NCBI GenBank assembly: GCA_947311175.1
Contig: CAMZKK010000026.1
Location: 1-13,401, forward strand
Direction: 5' to 3'
From: an uncultured Planctomycetota bacterium
GTDB lineage: Bacteria > Planctomycetota > SZUA-567 > JAFGNG01
DNA: 13,401 nt
Shown here one piece after another: positions 6,034 through 12,925 of this stretch. Every line of letters begins with the position of its first letter. Positions within the stretch are counted from its first letter, which is position 1. The notes beneath the pieces were generated by a model. It made no database searches and had not been told where the DNA came from. It was given only the letters and a program-made list of their open reading frames with translations. Made by a program: the position numbers and the translations under genes.

Positions 6034-7455
6034 ATGAAAATACGTGCTAAGTTTATTGTCTCTATAATCGGGGTTATGTTTGTAACTTTTTTGATTGTTC
6101 TTTTGTGCATTTTATTGACACGTGCAGGCTCACTTTTGTCTCAACAAAAGATAAGCAATCAACGGACGGCAAGATTGATGGAAAATATGCTTAGTCAAAG
6201 GGTAGTATTCAACAAAACAAATAAAGTAAATGACTGTAATAAGCAAGTTTGTAAACTGGCAACTGTTTTGGCAAACTCTAGAGTGCTTGTTGGGGAATGG
6301 TCAATAATTGATGACAATAAAAAAATCATTATTAATAGTTCGGGAATAACAAAAAAAACAGATTGTTCGCTGAGGAGTATAGATAATCACTTTATTGTAG
6401 GTAATAATAGATATATCTTGTCTGTTAAAATAAATAAAGAATCTTTATTTGTTAAAATCATTGAAGGCATGGATACCATTATTATCGGTATGTTTGCCGG
6501 TATTTTTTTTCTGGCATGCGTGGTATATCTTCTCACCTCAAGGTTAGTGCTTGAACCTGTTTTGAAGGTTCTTGCTATGACTAGAATTTTAAAATATGGA
6601 GGAAATTTAGGACATACTCATTTGACAAAGCGGAAAGATGAAGTCGGAGAATTGGTTAATTCATTTGTTGACATGTCAAAAGAGGTGTCTGATAATAGAG
6701 TGAATCTACAAAAAAAGATAGATGAGAAGATTAAAGAAATTGCGAATAAGCAAAAAACTATTGCCTTTCAGGATAGGCTTGCAGCTACCGGAAAATTGGC
6801 ATCAGGGGTCGCGCACGAGATTAATAACCCTCTTGCTGGCGTGATTAATGCGGTTGATAGATTACGCAAGGGAAATGTTGAAGATTGCCGAAAGGAAGAA
6901 TATTTCGAATTAATTATGGATGGCTTGCAGCGAATAAAGGATATTGTCGCTAGCATTTTGGTTTTTGCCAGAAAAGAGCCTATTGTTGAAGAGGTTGATA
7001 TTAGAGAACCAATTCAAGGGGCAATTGATTTTTGCAGACATAGATTTGAAAAAAATAAGATTACTTTAACTGAAGATTGGGACAATATAAATGTAAAAAT
7101 AATGGCAGACAGTAAAGAGTTGCAACAAGTATTTTTAAATCTCTTAGTTAATGCCATTGATGCGGTGGATGAAAATATTGAGGAGAAAAAAATTACGATT
7201 AGTTCTTCAATTGAAGATTGCAAGGTTGTGGTTTCAATTTCAGATAATGGGATTGGAATGGATGACGAACAGATTCAGAAAAGTTTTGAATTGTTTCACA
7301 CCACAAAGCCGGTAGGCAAGGGGACGGGATTAGGAATTTCGATTTCAAATGATATCATAAACAGAATAAACGGTGAGTTGTTATTAGAGAGTAAAAAGAA
7401 TGAAGGCACTATTGCCTATGTTCGCCTACCTTTAGTCAAACAGGATGTAATATGA
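6034..7455 (+). CDS. Membrane sensor histidine kinase, NtrB-like
   Basis: This 473-residue sensor kinase has a first membrane segment (about 9-29), a short extracytoplasmic sensor region (30-146) and a second membrane segment (147-168). A HAMP-like linker (168-222) and a helical connector (222-246) follow. The dimerisation/phospho-acceptor domain has GKLASGVAHEINNPLAGV with His261. The ATPase domain has the N box (NLLVNAIDA, 369-377), DNGIGM (404-409), FELFHTTKP (418-426) and GKGTGLGIS (428-436). The HEINNPLAG form and the HTTK F box are typical of kinases paired with NtrC-type regulators, and its partner is the next gene, whose ATG overlaps this stop (ATGA). The sensor region contains three cysteines (68, 73, 111) and matches no sensor fold I recognise. 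The ribosome site is weak, and an intrinsic terminator ends 18 bases upstream, so transcription must start in that short gap, within the terminator region, or by read-through. Confidence 0.93.
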   Translation: MKIRAKFIVSIIGVMFVTFLIVLLCILLTRAGSLLSQQKISNQRTARLMENMLSQRVVFNKTNKVNDCNKQVCKLATVLANSRVLVGEWSIIDDNKKIIINSSGITKKTDCSLRSIDNHFIVGNNRYILSVKINKESLFVKIIEGMDTIIIGMFAGIFFLACVVYLLTSRLVLEPVLKVLAMTRILKYGGNLGHTHLTKRKDEVGELVNSFVDMSKEVSDNRVNLQKKIDEKIKEIANKQKTIAFQDRLAATGKLASGVAHEINNPLAGVINAVDRLRKGNVEDCRKEEYFELIMDGLQRIKDIVASILVFARKEPIVEEVDIREPIQGAIDFCRHRFEKNKITLTEDWDNINVKIMADSKELQQVFLNLLVNAIDAVDENIEEKKITISSSIEDCKVVVSISDNGIGMDDEQIQKSFELFHTTKPVGKGTGLGISISNDIINRINGELLLESKKNEGTIAYVRLPLVKQDVI

Positions 7456-8792
7456 AAACATTATTAGTTGATGATGAAAAAATATTGAGAGTTACGGTTG
7501 GTGATTCTCTAACTGATGCCGGACATATTGTTTCTTTGGCAGAGGATGGTAAAGTGGCGATTTCAATGCTTGATAGTGATTTTTTTGATTGTGTGATAAC
7601 AGATTTGAATATGCCTTTTGTCTCAGGGGAAGAAGTCCTGTCTAATGCAATTTCAAAAGATGTTGAGGTGGTGGTTATTACCGGAGTTGGGTCGGTTGCT
7701 TCTGCAGTCAGTGCTATGCGTTTAGGGGCATTTGATTATATAGAAAAGCCTTTTGAGATTGATGAACTGCTACTAATATTATCAAAGATTGAAAAAGTTA
7801 AAAAATTAAAGGACGAGGTTAAGCGATTACGGTTGGCGCTTGATAGAGAAAAAGGGTTTTCTCGGGTTATTGGTGATAGCAAGGGAATTGTTCAAGCACT
7901 TGAGATTGCAAAAAAAGCATCAGGGGTTGAAGCTGGTATTTTGATTGAGGGGGAGAGTGGCACAGGCAAAGAGGTTATTGCCAAGGCAATTTACGAAGAG
8001 AGTGATAGGTGCGATAAAGCTTTTGTGGTAATTTCGTGTGGTGTTTTATCAGAAAGTCTATTGGAGAGTGAATTGTTTGGTCATGAAAAAGGTGCGTTTA
8101 CCGGTGCAGAAAATCGCCGACGAGGTAGGTTTGAGATGGCTGATGGAGGCATTGTTTTTCTTGATGATATTGACGATATGCCGTTTTCAACTCAAGTTAA
8201 ATTATTAAGGGTTTTGCAAGAGGGTACGGTGGAACGTGTGGGCAGTACAGAATCCATAAATGTTGACATAAGGGTAATTGCTGCTACTAAGGTAGATTTG
8301 AAAAAAATGGTTGATGATGGTAAATTCAGAGAAGACCTTTATTATCGGCTAGATGTAATTAAAATTATTTTGCCTCCGCTTAGGGATAGGATAGAAGATA
8401 TTCCTATTCTCGCCGCGAACTTTATTGCTAAACACGGCAAAGGGGTTGATTATAAAATTTCCGAACAAGCAATGATTGCTTTAAAAAATAATTTATGGCA
8501 AGGAAATATCAGAGAGTTAGAAAACGCTATCTTGCGAGCTATTATGCTATGTGGAGATAATAAAGAATTGTCCGTTGCTCATCTTTTGCCATCTTTAGAT
8601 GTATCAAAAGGTAAAATAAATCAACGAGGAGATAAGTTAAGATTGTCTTTGAAAGCGGTGGTTGATGATGCTGAAAAGGTGACGATTTCCGCAGCTCTTG
8701 AAGAGACTAATGGAAACAAAACGGAAGCAGCTAAATTACTTGGGGTTAGTAGAAAACACTTGTGGACTAAAATGGTAAGGCTTGGGATGTAA
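7452..8792 (+). CDS. NtrC-family sigma-54-dependent response regulator
   Basis: This 446-residue protein has the standard three parts. The receiver (1-113) carries acidic Asp7/Asp8, phospho-site Asp51, Thr77 and Lys99. The AAA+ sigma-54 activator domain (about 137-370) has Walker A GESGTGKE (167-174), the sigma-54 contact loop GAFTGA (214-219), Walker B GGIVFLDDID (232-241) and arginine-finger region FREDLYYRL (292-300). The Fis-type helix-turn-helix (about 412-446) contains GNKTEAAKLLGVSRKHLWTK. It would act with phosphorylation by the kinase in the preceding gene. The Walker B acidic pair is Asp-Asp where the family nearly always has Asp-Glu, a conservative but unusual change at the ATP-hydrolysis residue. 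Target promoters are not evident: I found no well-matched -24/-12 site in the window. The downstream zinc-finger gene starts one base after the stop, so the three genes form one operon. Confidence 0.95.
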   Translation: MKTLLVDDEKILRVTVGDSLTDAGHIVSLAEDGKVAISMLDSDFFDCVITDLNMPFVSGEEVLSNAISKDVEVVVITGVGSVASAVSAMRLGAFDYIEKPFEIDELLLILSKIEKVKKLKDEVKRLRLALDREKGFSRVIGDSKGIVQALEIAKKASGVEAGILIEGESGTGKEVIAKAIYEESDRCDKAFVVISCGVLSESLLESELFGHEKGAFTGAENRRRGRFEMADGGIVFLDDIDDMPFSTQVKLLRVLQEGTVERVGSTESINVDIRVIAATKVDLKKMVDDGKFREDLYYRLDVIKIILPPLRDRIEDIPILAANFIAKHGKGVDYKISEQAMIALKNNLWQGNIRELENAILRAIMLCGDNKELSVAHLLPSLDVSKGKINQRGDKLRLSLKAVVDDAEKVTISAALEETNGNKTEAAKLLGVSRKHLWTKMVRLGM

Positions 8793-8793
8793 C

Positions 8794-9407
8794 ATGGCAC
8801 TATTTTGTAAAATTTGCAAAGATACGATGAATGCTAGCAATAGTGTCCGTTGCACTAAATGCCGAAGTTTGGTGTGTGAGAATTGTCTTAGAGATATTGA
8901 AAAAAAATATGTAAAAATTGTATGTCGGTATCAAGCAAAGATAACAAAGAGCAGCCTCAAAAAACGAGCATTGCCTCGTTAGTTCTAAAAAAAATAAAAG
9001 AAAGTGTCATTGTTAGATGGGTAAAAAGTAGAGAAATATTTTTTGAAGCAAACAGTCAGTATTTTATCTTTGGATTTTTATTGGTACTAATTTTTATTTT
9101 GATGGTGTTTGTACCAAGAATAAGGGCTCATTACTATCGAGGGAAGTTGAACTCCGAGAATACTGCGGAGGCAATGTATGCGGAAAGAATTTTAATTGAT
9201 TCAGGGGGAGAATCGGTTGTAGATGAGATGATAGATGAAGTCACCTACGGTAAGGATATTTCAAGGATTCGTGCAATGCGAGTTCTAGGTGAAATAGGAT
9301 GCGTTCGTGCCTTGCCACTACTTAAGGGCATTTTGAAAGATTCGGAAGAAAGTAAAGAGATAAAGGCTTCGGCACAAGAAGCAATTATTCAAATCGTAGA
9401 ATATTAA
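8794..9407 (+). CDS. Zinc-finger / membrane / HEAT-repeat protein, split across two frames
   Basis: From ATG at 8794 the first frame (38 codons to the A-run) encodes a Cys-rich start. It then continues out of frame to a TAG at 8980-8982. If reading moves by -1 at the A8 run (8900-8907), a 204-residue protein results. Its cysteines are C5-x2-C8, C20-x2-C23, C28-x2-C31 and C40-x2-C43, an eight-ligand cross-brace pattern like FYVE/B-box/RING-type fingers; the last pair exists only in the second frame. A basic linker, one membrane segment (about 90-107) and a helical C-terminus (126-204) with HEAT-like R-A-M-R-V-L-G-E-I-G and A-L-P-L-L-K follow. No ribosome site precedes the ATG at 8922, so separate translation of the second part is unlikely. 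The gene follows the regulator by one base and probably serves the same pathway. Causes to separate: programmed or transcriptional slippage, mutation, or a base missing from the assembly. Confidence 0.75.
8900..8907 (+). other. Possible slippery site: A8 run with in-frame A AAA AAA
   Basis: In the zinc-finger frame the codons read GAA AAA AAA TAT, so the heptamer A-AAA-AAA (8901-8907) is in the correct phase for a -1 shift, after which reading continues ATA TGT AAA AAT TGT. I see no strong Shine-Dalgarno-like stimulator upstream and no stem within 5-10 bases downstream. The nearest hairpin (AACGAG 8963-8968 with CTCGTT 8975-8980) is too far away. Transcriptional slippage needs neither. A missing A in the assembly is an equally good explanation. 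Confidence 0.45.
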
Positions 9408-9528
9408 TCTCAAATAAAATTTAATATTTATTAAAGAACGCATTCCATGTTGTCGATTTAATTTAATATAAGAGGAACATTAAAACACATTAAGTGAATT
9501 TTCCCCAAAGTTCACTTCCTCAGAAAAA
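9408..9528 (+). other. Non-coding leader, first part, with a stem-loop
   Basis: No coding frame is seen between 9408 and 9641. AAGTGAA (9492-9498) pairs with TTCACTT (9511-9517), and just outside it GAGG (9472-9475) can pair with CCTC (9518-9521). TATAAG at 9467-9472 is a weak -10-like box without a convincing -35. This may be the start of a structured leader or small RNA before birA. Confidence 0.4.
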
Positions 9529-9556
9529 GACCCAGAGGTCCCCCAACCTCTGGGTC
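9529..9556 (-). terminator. Perfect GC-rich hairpin, terminator-like on the minus strand
   Basis: GACCCAGAGGT (9529-9539) and ACCTCTGGGTC (9546-9556) form an 11-base-pair perfect stem around a 6-base loop. On the + strand the hairpin is followed by C/T-mixed sequence without a U-tract. On the minus strand it is followed by TTTTTC, as in an intrinsic terminator, yet no minus-strand gene is visible nearby. Its G+C richness contrasts with the surroundings. It could be part of a structured RNA, a bidirectional terminator, or a small palindromic repeat. Confidence 0.5.
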
Positions 9557-9567
9557 CTCCCTTATAT

Positions 9568-9614
9568 CTAAATTTCGCAGTTGGAATTTAGGTAATACTA
9601 TTTTTTCATTCCAA
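9568..9614 (+). promoter_or_regulatory. Two mutually exclusive hairpins upstream of birA
   Basis: CTAAATT (9568-9574) pairs with AATTTAG (9585-9591), extendable by T-G and C-G pairs. TTGGAAT (9581-9587) pairs with ATTCCAA (9608-9614). The two stems share 9585-9587 and the loop bases, so they cannot form together. Such an either/or arrangement 30-70 bases before a start codon is typical of attenuators and riboswitch expression platforms; I recognise no known aptamer. Confidence 0.4.
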
Positions 9615-9641
9615 ATTTTTATACGTGAGCCAGGCTATATT

Positions 9642-10388
9642 ATGAATGAAAATTTCAAAATCAAATGGTTTGATGAAGTCAAATCGACCAATGATACCCT
9701 TGCTGAAATGATTGCAGAAAATCATGAATTGAAAGGTGGTTTGGTGGTTGCTGCCAACAGACAGACAAAGGGCAGAGGCCGTTCAGGAAGGGTATGGCAG
9801 ACTTTTGCGGGCGAGAGTCTTTGTTTCTCGGTTTTGATAACCTCAAAAATTGCTAAACTTCAGACATACTCTTCTCTTCCAATGTGTTTTGCATTAGCGG
9901 TTAGACACGTGCTTGTTGCTTATGGTCTTAATGCAACTATTAAATGGCCGAATGATGTCTTGATTAATGACAAAAAAATATGCGGTATTTTATCGGAACA
10001 GTTGAAAAATCATAAAGAAGGTTTGTCGTTTGTGGTTGGAGTAGGAGTAAATGTTGGAATGGGTAAAGAATCACTTGATAAGATTGACAGACCTTCAACA
10101 TCAATTATGTTTGAGAGTGGTGATGATTATCCTCCGAACAAGGTGTTAGATAAAATTCTCGCTGAATTGAAGCCTCGATTAAAAAAATGGGAGAAACAGG
10201 GGTTTTCTGCAATTAAAGACGAGTGGTTGAAAGCTGGTGGAAATATTGGACAAAAAATATCAGTCCATCAAGGAATTAAAAAAATCTCGGGGATAGTCTA
10301 TGGTTATGGTTCGTCAGGAGAGCTTCTTCTTCTCAATAATGATGGCGACATAAAACAAATTTGGTCAGGAGAGATATCTTTAACCTAA
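9642..10388 (+). CDS. birA: Biotin-[acetyl-CoA-carboxylase] ligase, catalytic form without repressor domain
   Basis: This 248-residue protein attaches biotin to the biotin carboxyl carrier protein of acetyl-CoA carboxylase or related carboxylases, via biotinyl-5'-AMP. Family motifs in order are S-T-N (15-17) after strand 1, the adenylate-binding loop GRGRSGR (44-50), KWPNDV (101-106), the Lys region KKICGILSEQ (111-120) with the conserved catalytic Lys, VVGVGVNV (131-138), and a small C-terminal SH3-like domain (about 205-248). It begins directly with the catalytic domain and lacks the winged-helix repressor domain of E. coli BirA, so it is a monofunctional (group I) ligase and not a biotin-operon repressor. 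The start at 9642 has only a weak AGG upstream. The 234-base leader with alternative hairpins is the most likely place for regulation. Confidence 0.93.
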   Translation: MNENFKIKWFDEVKSTNDTLAEMIAENHELKGGLVVAANRQTKGRGRSGRVWQTFAGESLCFSVLITSKIAKLQTYSSLPMCFALAVRHVLVAYGLNATIKWPNDVLINDKKICGILSEQLKNHKEGLSFVVGVGVNVGMGKESLDKIDRPSTSIMFESGDDYPPNKVLDKILAELKPRLKKWEKQGFSAIKDEWLKAGGNIGQKISVHQGIKKISGIVYGYGSSGELLLLNNDGDIKQIWSGEISLT

Positions 10389-10418
10389 ATTTAAACTGCG
10401 GAATTTAAGTTTAAATTT
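10387..10418. terminator. AT-rich inverted repeat after birA, possible weak terminator
   Basis: AAATTTAAAC (10387-10396) pairs perfectly with GTTTAAATTT (10409-10418) around a 12-base loop. The repeat starts within the birA stop codon. The stem is AT-only apart from one pair, and the following sequence, GTTATAATTTTTATG, includes a T5 run. It could end birA transcription or act as an operator next to the promoter that overlaps its right end. Confidence 0.4.
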
Positions 10419-10426
10419 GTTATAAT
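10418..10426 (+). promoter_or_regulatory. Extended -10 promoter before the hydrolase-like gene
   Basis: TG-T-TATAAT (10418-10426) is a perfect -10 hexamer with the TGn extension, which makes a -35 box less necessary; none with good match lies at the expected distance. Initiation near 10433 would give a leader of about 60 bases before the ATG at 10494. The AT-rich inverted repeat ending at 10418 abuts it. Confidence 0.55.
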
Positions 10427-10493
10427 TTTTATGAAACTTGAATCTTAGGCATCATTTAATTACAATCTTTTCAAATTGTTTTTGGGGGTTTTG

Positions 10494-11726
10494 ATGACTG
10501 AGTTTCGTATTAAAAAAAGAATTATTTTGGGTTATTTATTTATCCTGATTGTGTTTGGAAGTAATTGCCAAGCGAATGATGATTTCAGAAGTAAACTTCG
10601 TTTAAAGTTTAAGAGTTGCTTTTGGGGAATGGCGTGCGCTGAATCTGTATTTAATAATAATGCGTTTGCGAACAAAAAAAATGTAGGAAACAGCTTTATT
10701 GAAAAAGAATTATTAAAATTCTCAACTTCAATCATAAAAGAAGGCGGCTTTGCCCCTGATGTTTGTTTGCCGACTGAGATTAATTTGCGTTTCAATTCCG
10801 GGCAAAAAATATTGGATGCCTATAAAGATTTGCTTGTTCGGCAAAGTAAAATTGGAGGTAGAAGTAAAAAGCTGTTATTTATAATACCTTTGGCAATGGC
10901 ATATATTAGAATACCTGAGGATGCATATAGTGCCGCTGAATTTATTGCGTATAGTGATGAGCCGAATAACAAAAATTTACTTGGTTCGGCAAGGGCATTT
11001 GTGTCGCTTTTTCACTCGGTCATTCGTGAAAATTATGCAACACGTGAAGATGCCATTAATAGAGCGATTAAGGATTGTGGAATTGATGAGGTAAGGTTAG
11101 AGCTGAAGAGAATCATTTCCGATCAACCTCTCGATGCTATAAGTGTCAATCCGGCAGAAGTAATGGCTGTTGTGTTTAGAGCATGGTATGATAGTTCGTC
11201 TTATTCAGGAGCATTAATGAAATTAGGGAAGGATTCAACATTTGTTGAACGTTCTTTGCTCGGTGCACTTGCCGGAGCAACTTATGGAATAAAAGAAATC
11301 CAACATAAATACTGGCCACCGATTTTTGTTTGCCAAAGATTAGAGCGAACCTGTAATCAGATAGGCAGTCTTGCAGCGGACGGCATTTTGTTGCCGGTCA
11401 AAAATTATAAAGAATGTCAAACCGCTAATGCCGAGCAGAATATTGATACAAATAATAAAGTTCCGGTTGAGTCAAGAGAAAAACTTTTAATGGCACCTCC
11501 AGAGATTCCATCTATTCCCGAAATACCTGATGTGCCGAATGTTTTAGAGATGACAAAGGCTCCAAATTATAAAGTGACTGATGTCAATAAAGTTAAAATA
11601 AATCAGGGTAGTGTGAAATATCAACATTCACAAAAGGTTATAACTGCGGCAGATGTGCCTCTTGTCAAACAACGTGCATCTTCTCGTGGAGGAGCTAAAT
11701 TAAAATTATATTGGCTAAATCAATAA
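10494..11726 (+). CDS. Exported ADP-ribosylglycohydrolase-fold protein, apparently inactive
   Basis: The 410-residue protein starts with a signal peptide (basic RIKKR, hydrophobic core 11-23, likely cut after CQA at 27). Residues about 36-300 look like the all-helical ADP-ribosylglycohydrolase (DraG/ARH, PF03747) fold: a W-G-M-A stretch near the start (44-47), IPLAMAYIRIP (131-141), an A-x-x-x-A-R-A segment (about 162-172), and a late GKDSTFVERSLLGALAGA part (245-262). Active members carry GD-A-(L/M)-G near the N-terminus and G-D-T-D-T late, which hold the metals. Here these read MACAES (46-51) and KDST (246-249), so the metal site is lost. The C-terminal ~100 residues are linker-like, with repeated (E/S/D/N)-(I/V)-P (338-350). 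ATG at 10494 follows GGGGG (10484-10488). It is 5 bases before the nucleotidyltransferase-like gene. Fold assignment is moderate; a role in peptide binding or scaffolding is inference. Confidence 0.6.
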   Translation: MTEFRIKKRIILGYLFILIVFGSNCQANDDFRSKLRLKFKSCFWGMACAESVFNNNAFANKKNVGNSFIEKELLKFSTSIIKEGGFAPDVCLPTEINLRFNSGQKILDAYKDLLVRQSKIGGRSKKLLFIIPLAMAYIRIPEDAYSAAEFIAYSDEPNNKNLLGSARAFVSLFHSVIRENYATREDAINRAIKDCGIDEVRLELKRIISDQPLDAISVNPAEVMAVVFRAWYDSSSYSGALMKLGKDSTFVERSLLGALAGATYGIKEIQHKYWPPIFVCQRLERTCNQIGSLAADGILLPVKNYKECQTANAEQNIDTNNKVPVESREKLLMAPPEIPSIPEIPDVPNVLEMTKAPNYKVTDVNKVKINQGSVKYQHSQKVITAADVPLVKQRASSRGGAKLKLYWLNQ

Positions 11727-11731
11727 ATAGT

Positions 11732-12841
11732 ATGAAGAAACAAGAATGTGGGAAAAATATTTCAAAGGGAATCGTAGAGGTATTTTGTGGTGTCTTGCCA
11801 TTCTCTATTATCGAGGATTTTTTTAGTTGCAATAATGGGGCGCTGCCAAATAGTGTTTTTGATAATGGTGTCGCCTCTATCCTTTACAGTTTACTTGCGG
11901 AATACAAACAGCTTTCAATACTTAATGTTGATTCTCGAGCAATGATAACAGAATATTGTAGAGGGCTTGCTGCTAGAAAAATTGCTTTAGAAAATGATTT
12001 AAGAATTATTGGAGTAGAGTTCACGATTGTAGGTATTTGCGGGGTTTTAAGTGGTGGCTTTGGAAAGATTTATAATCTATATGAAGATAAATCTTTACGT
12101 CATAGCTCTGACATTGATTTGTTGATTGCTGAAGATGATATTGACAAAGCTCTGGAAATATTTTCTGAGTTTGGATATGAACCATTTCGCAAAGATGGTA
12201 GTTGTTCAGTAAAAAAGGCAAATGTAGTTATTGATATTGCAAATAAGCCGAGTGAGATGTTGACAATTACCTCAATCTCAGAAGAGGCTTCACTCTTCAA
12301 AGAGCTTGATTGGAATTGGCAGTCACGAATTGAAGATTCTTCATTTTCAGGATTTAGGCAATTTGATACAGAGACAGAGCTTGTATTTCAATTACTTCAT
12401 TTCTCTTATAAACATCGCGGAGAAAAAATGATTTGGGCATTAGACTTATATCTCCTTTTTTGCCAGCTTGAAGATACACGGATATTCATCAGCAATGCGA
12501 AAAATAGTGTTTTGCGTAAAAACCTATGTTTCGCAATCTCTCAAATTATTGAAATATTTGATTTAGCAAAAGATGATAAAATTTACCGCATTTTTTCAGA
12601 ATTAAAACGAGGAATATTTTATCCGTTTTATAATTATATTTACCATAAGAGCTTTCATTCTAACCATAAGGATTCAGGATATTTATTAGCATTTTTTGCT
12701 GGGGATTTAAGGGTTAAGATAGTAATGATAAAATCTCTATTAAGGCCTCCCGAGTATCGTATAAAAACAAATACAGGTAATAATAATTTGCTTGGCTATT
12801 ATCTGAACATCCCGATTAGGATTTTAAAGGCTTTTCGGTGA
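11732..12841 (+). CDS. Nucleotidyltransferase-like protein of the PF14907 type
   Basis: The 369-residue protein shows the nucleotidyltransferase core RHSSDIDLLI (123-132), with the D-x-D metal pair Asp127/Asp129, after a Gly-rich region (102-112). A helix with D-x-A-L-x-I-F and F-G-Y-E-P follows. Further on, HFSYKHRGEKMIWALDLYLL (223-242) matches the helical signature H-x(n)-W-x-x-D-L of this family. These proteins are known mainly from gene neighbourhoods of RiPP systems, beside PqqD-like or asparagine-synthetase-like genes; their substrate is not established. Here too a PqqD-like gene follows, 84 bases later. ATG at 11732 lies 5 bases after the preceding stop and has no clear ribosome site, which suggests coupled translation; a TTG at 11711 overlapping the previous gene is the alternative start and would add 7 residues. 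Confidence 0.8.
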   Translation: MKKQECGKNISKGIVEVFCGVLPFSIIEDFFSCNNGALPNSVFDNGVASILYSLLAEYKQLSILNVDSRAMITEYCRGLAARKIALENDLRIIGVEFTIVGICGVLSGGFGKIYNLYEDKSLRHSSDIDLLIAEDDIDKALEIFSEFGYEPFRKDGSCSVKKANVVIDIANKPSEMLTITSISEEASLFKELDWNWQSRIEDSSFSGFRQFDTETELVFQLLHFSYKHRGEKMIWALDLYLLFCQLEDTRIFISNAKNSVLRKNLCFAISQIIEIFDLAKDDKIYRIFSELKRGIFYPFYNYIYHKSFHSNHKDSGYLLAFFAGDLRVKIVMIKSLLRPPEYRIKTNTGNNNLLGYYLNIPIRILKAFR

Positions 12842-12868
12842 TTCTATATTGGAGTGGAAAATAAAAAC

Positions 12869-12897
12869 TTGCGTAGGGGTGATTTGTTCGATAATAT
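12869..12897 (+). promoter_or_regulatory. Possible weak promoter before the PqqD-like gene
   Basis: TTGCGT (12869-12874) and TAATAT (12892-12897) lie 17 bases apart, each only partly matching consensus; GATAAT (12890-12895) is an alternative -10. The gap between the two genes (84 bases) is wide compared with the other junctions in this operon, so a separate start is plausible. Confidence 0.3.
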
Positions 12898-12925
12898 TTA
12901 GATGTACTTACACAGGAGAATTTAG

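Noticed and set aside
8794..8809. TGGCAC-like -24 element at the start of the zinc-finger gene
   Set aside because: The -12 GC is absent at the required spacing and the site is within coding sequence directly after the regulator gene.
8922..9407. Independent gene starting at ATG 8922
   Set aside because: There is no ribosome site, and the upstream codons in this frame supply the missing CxxC of the zinc motif, so it is better read as the second half of the 8794 gene.
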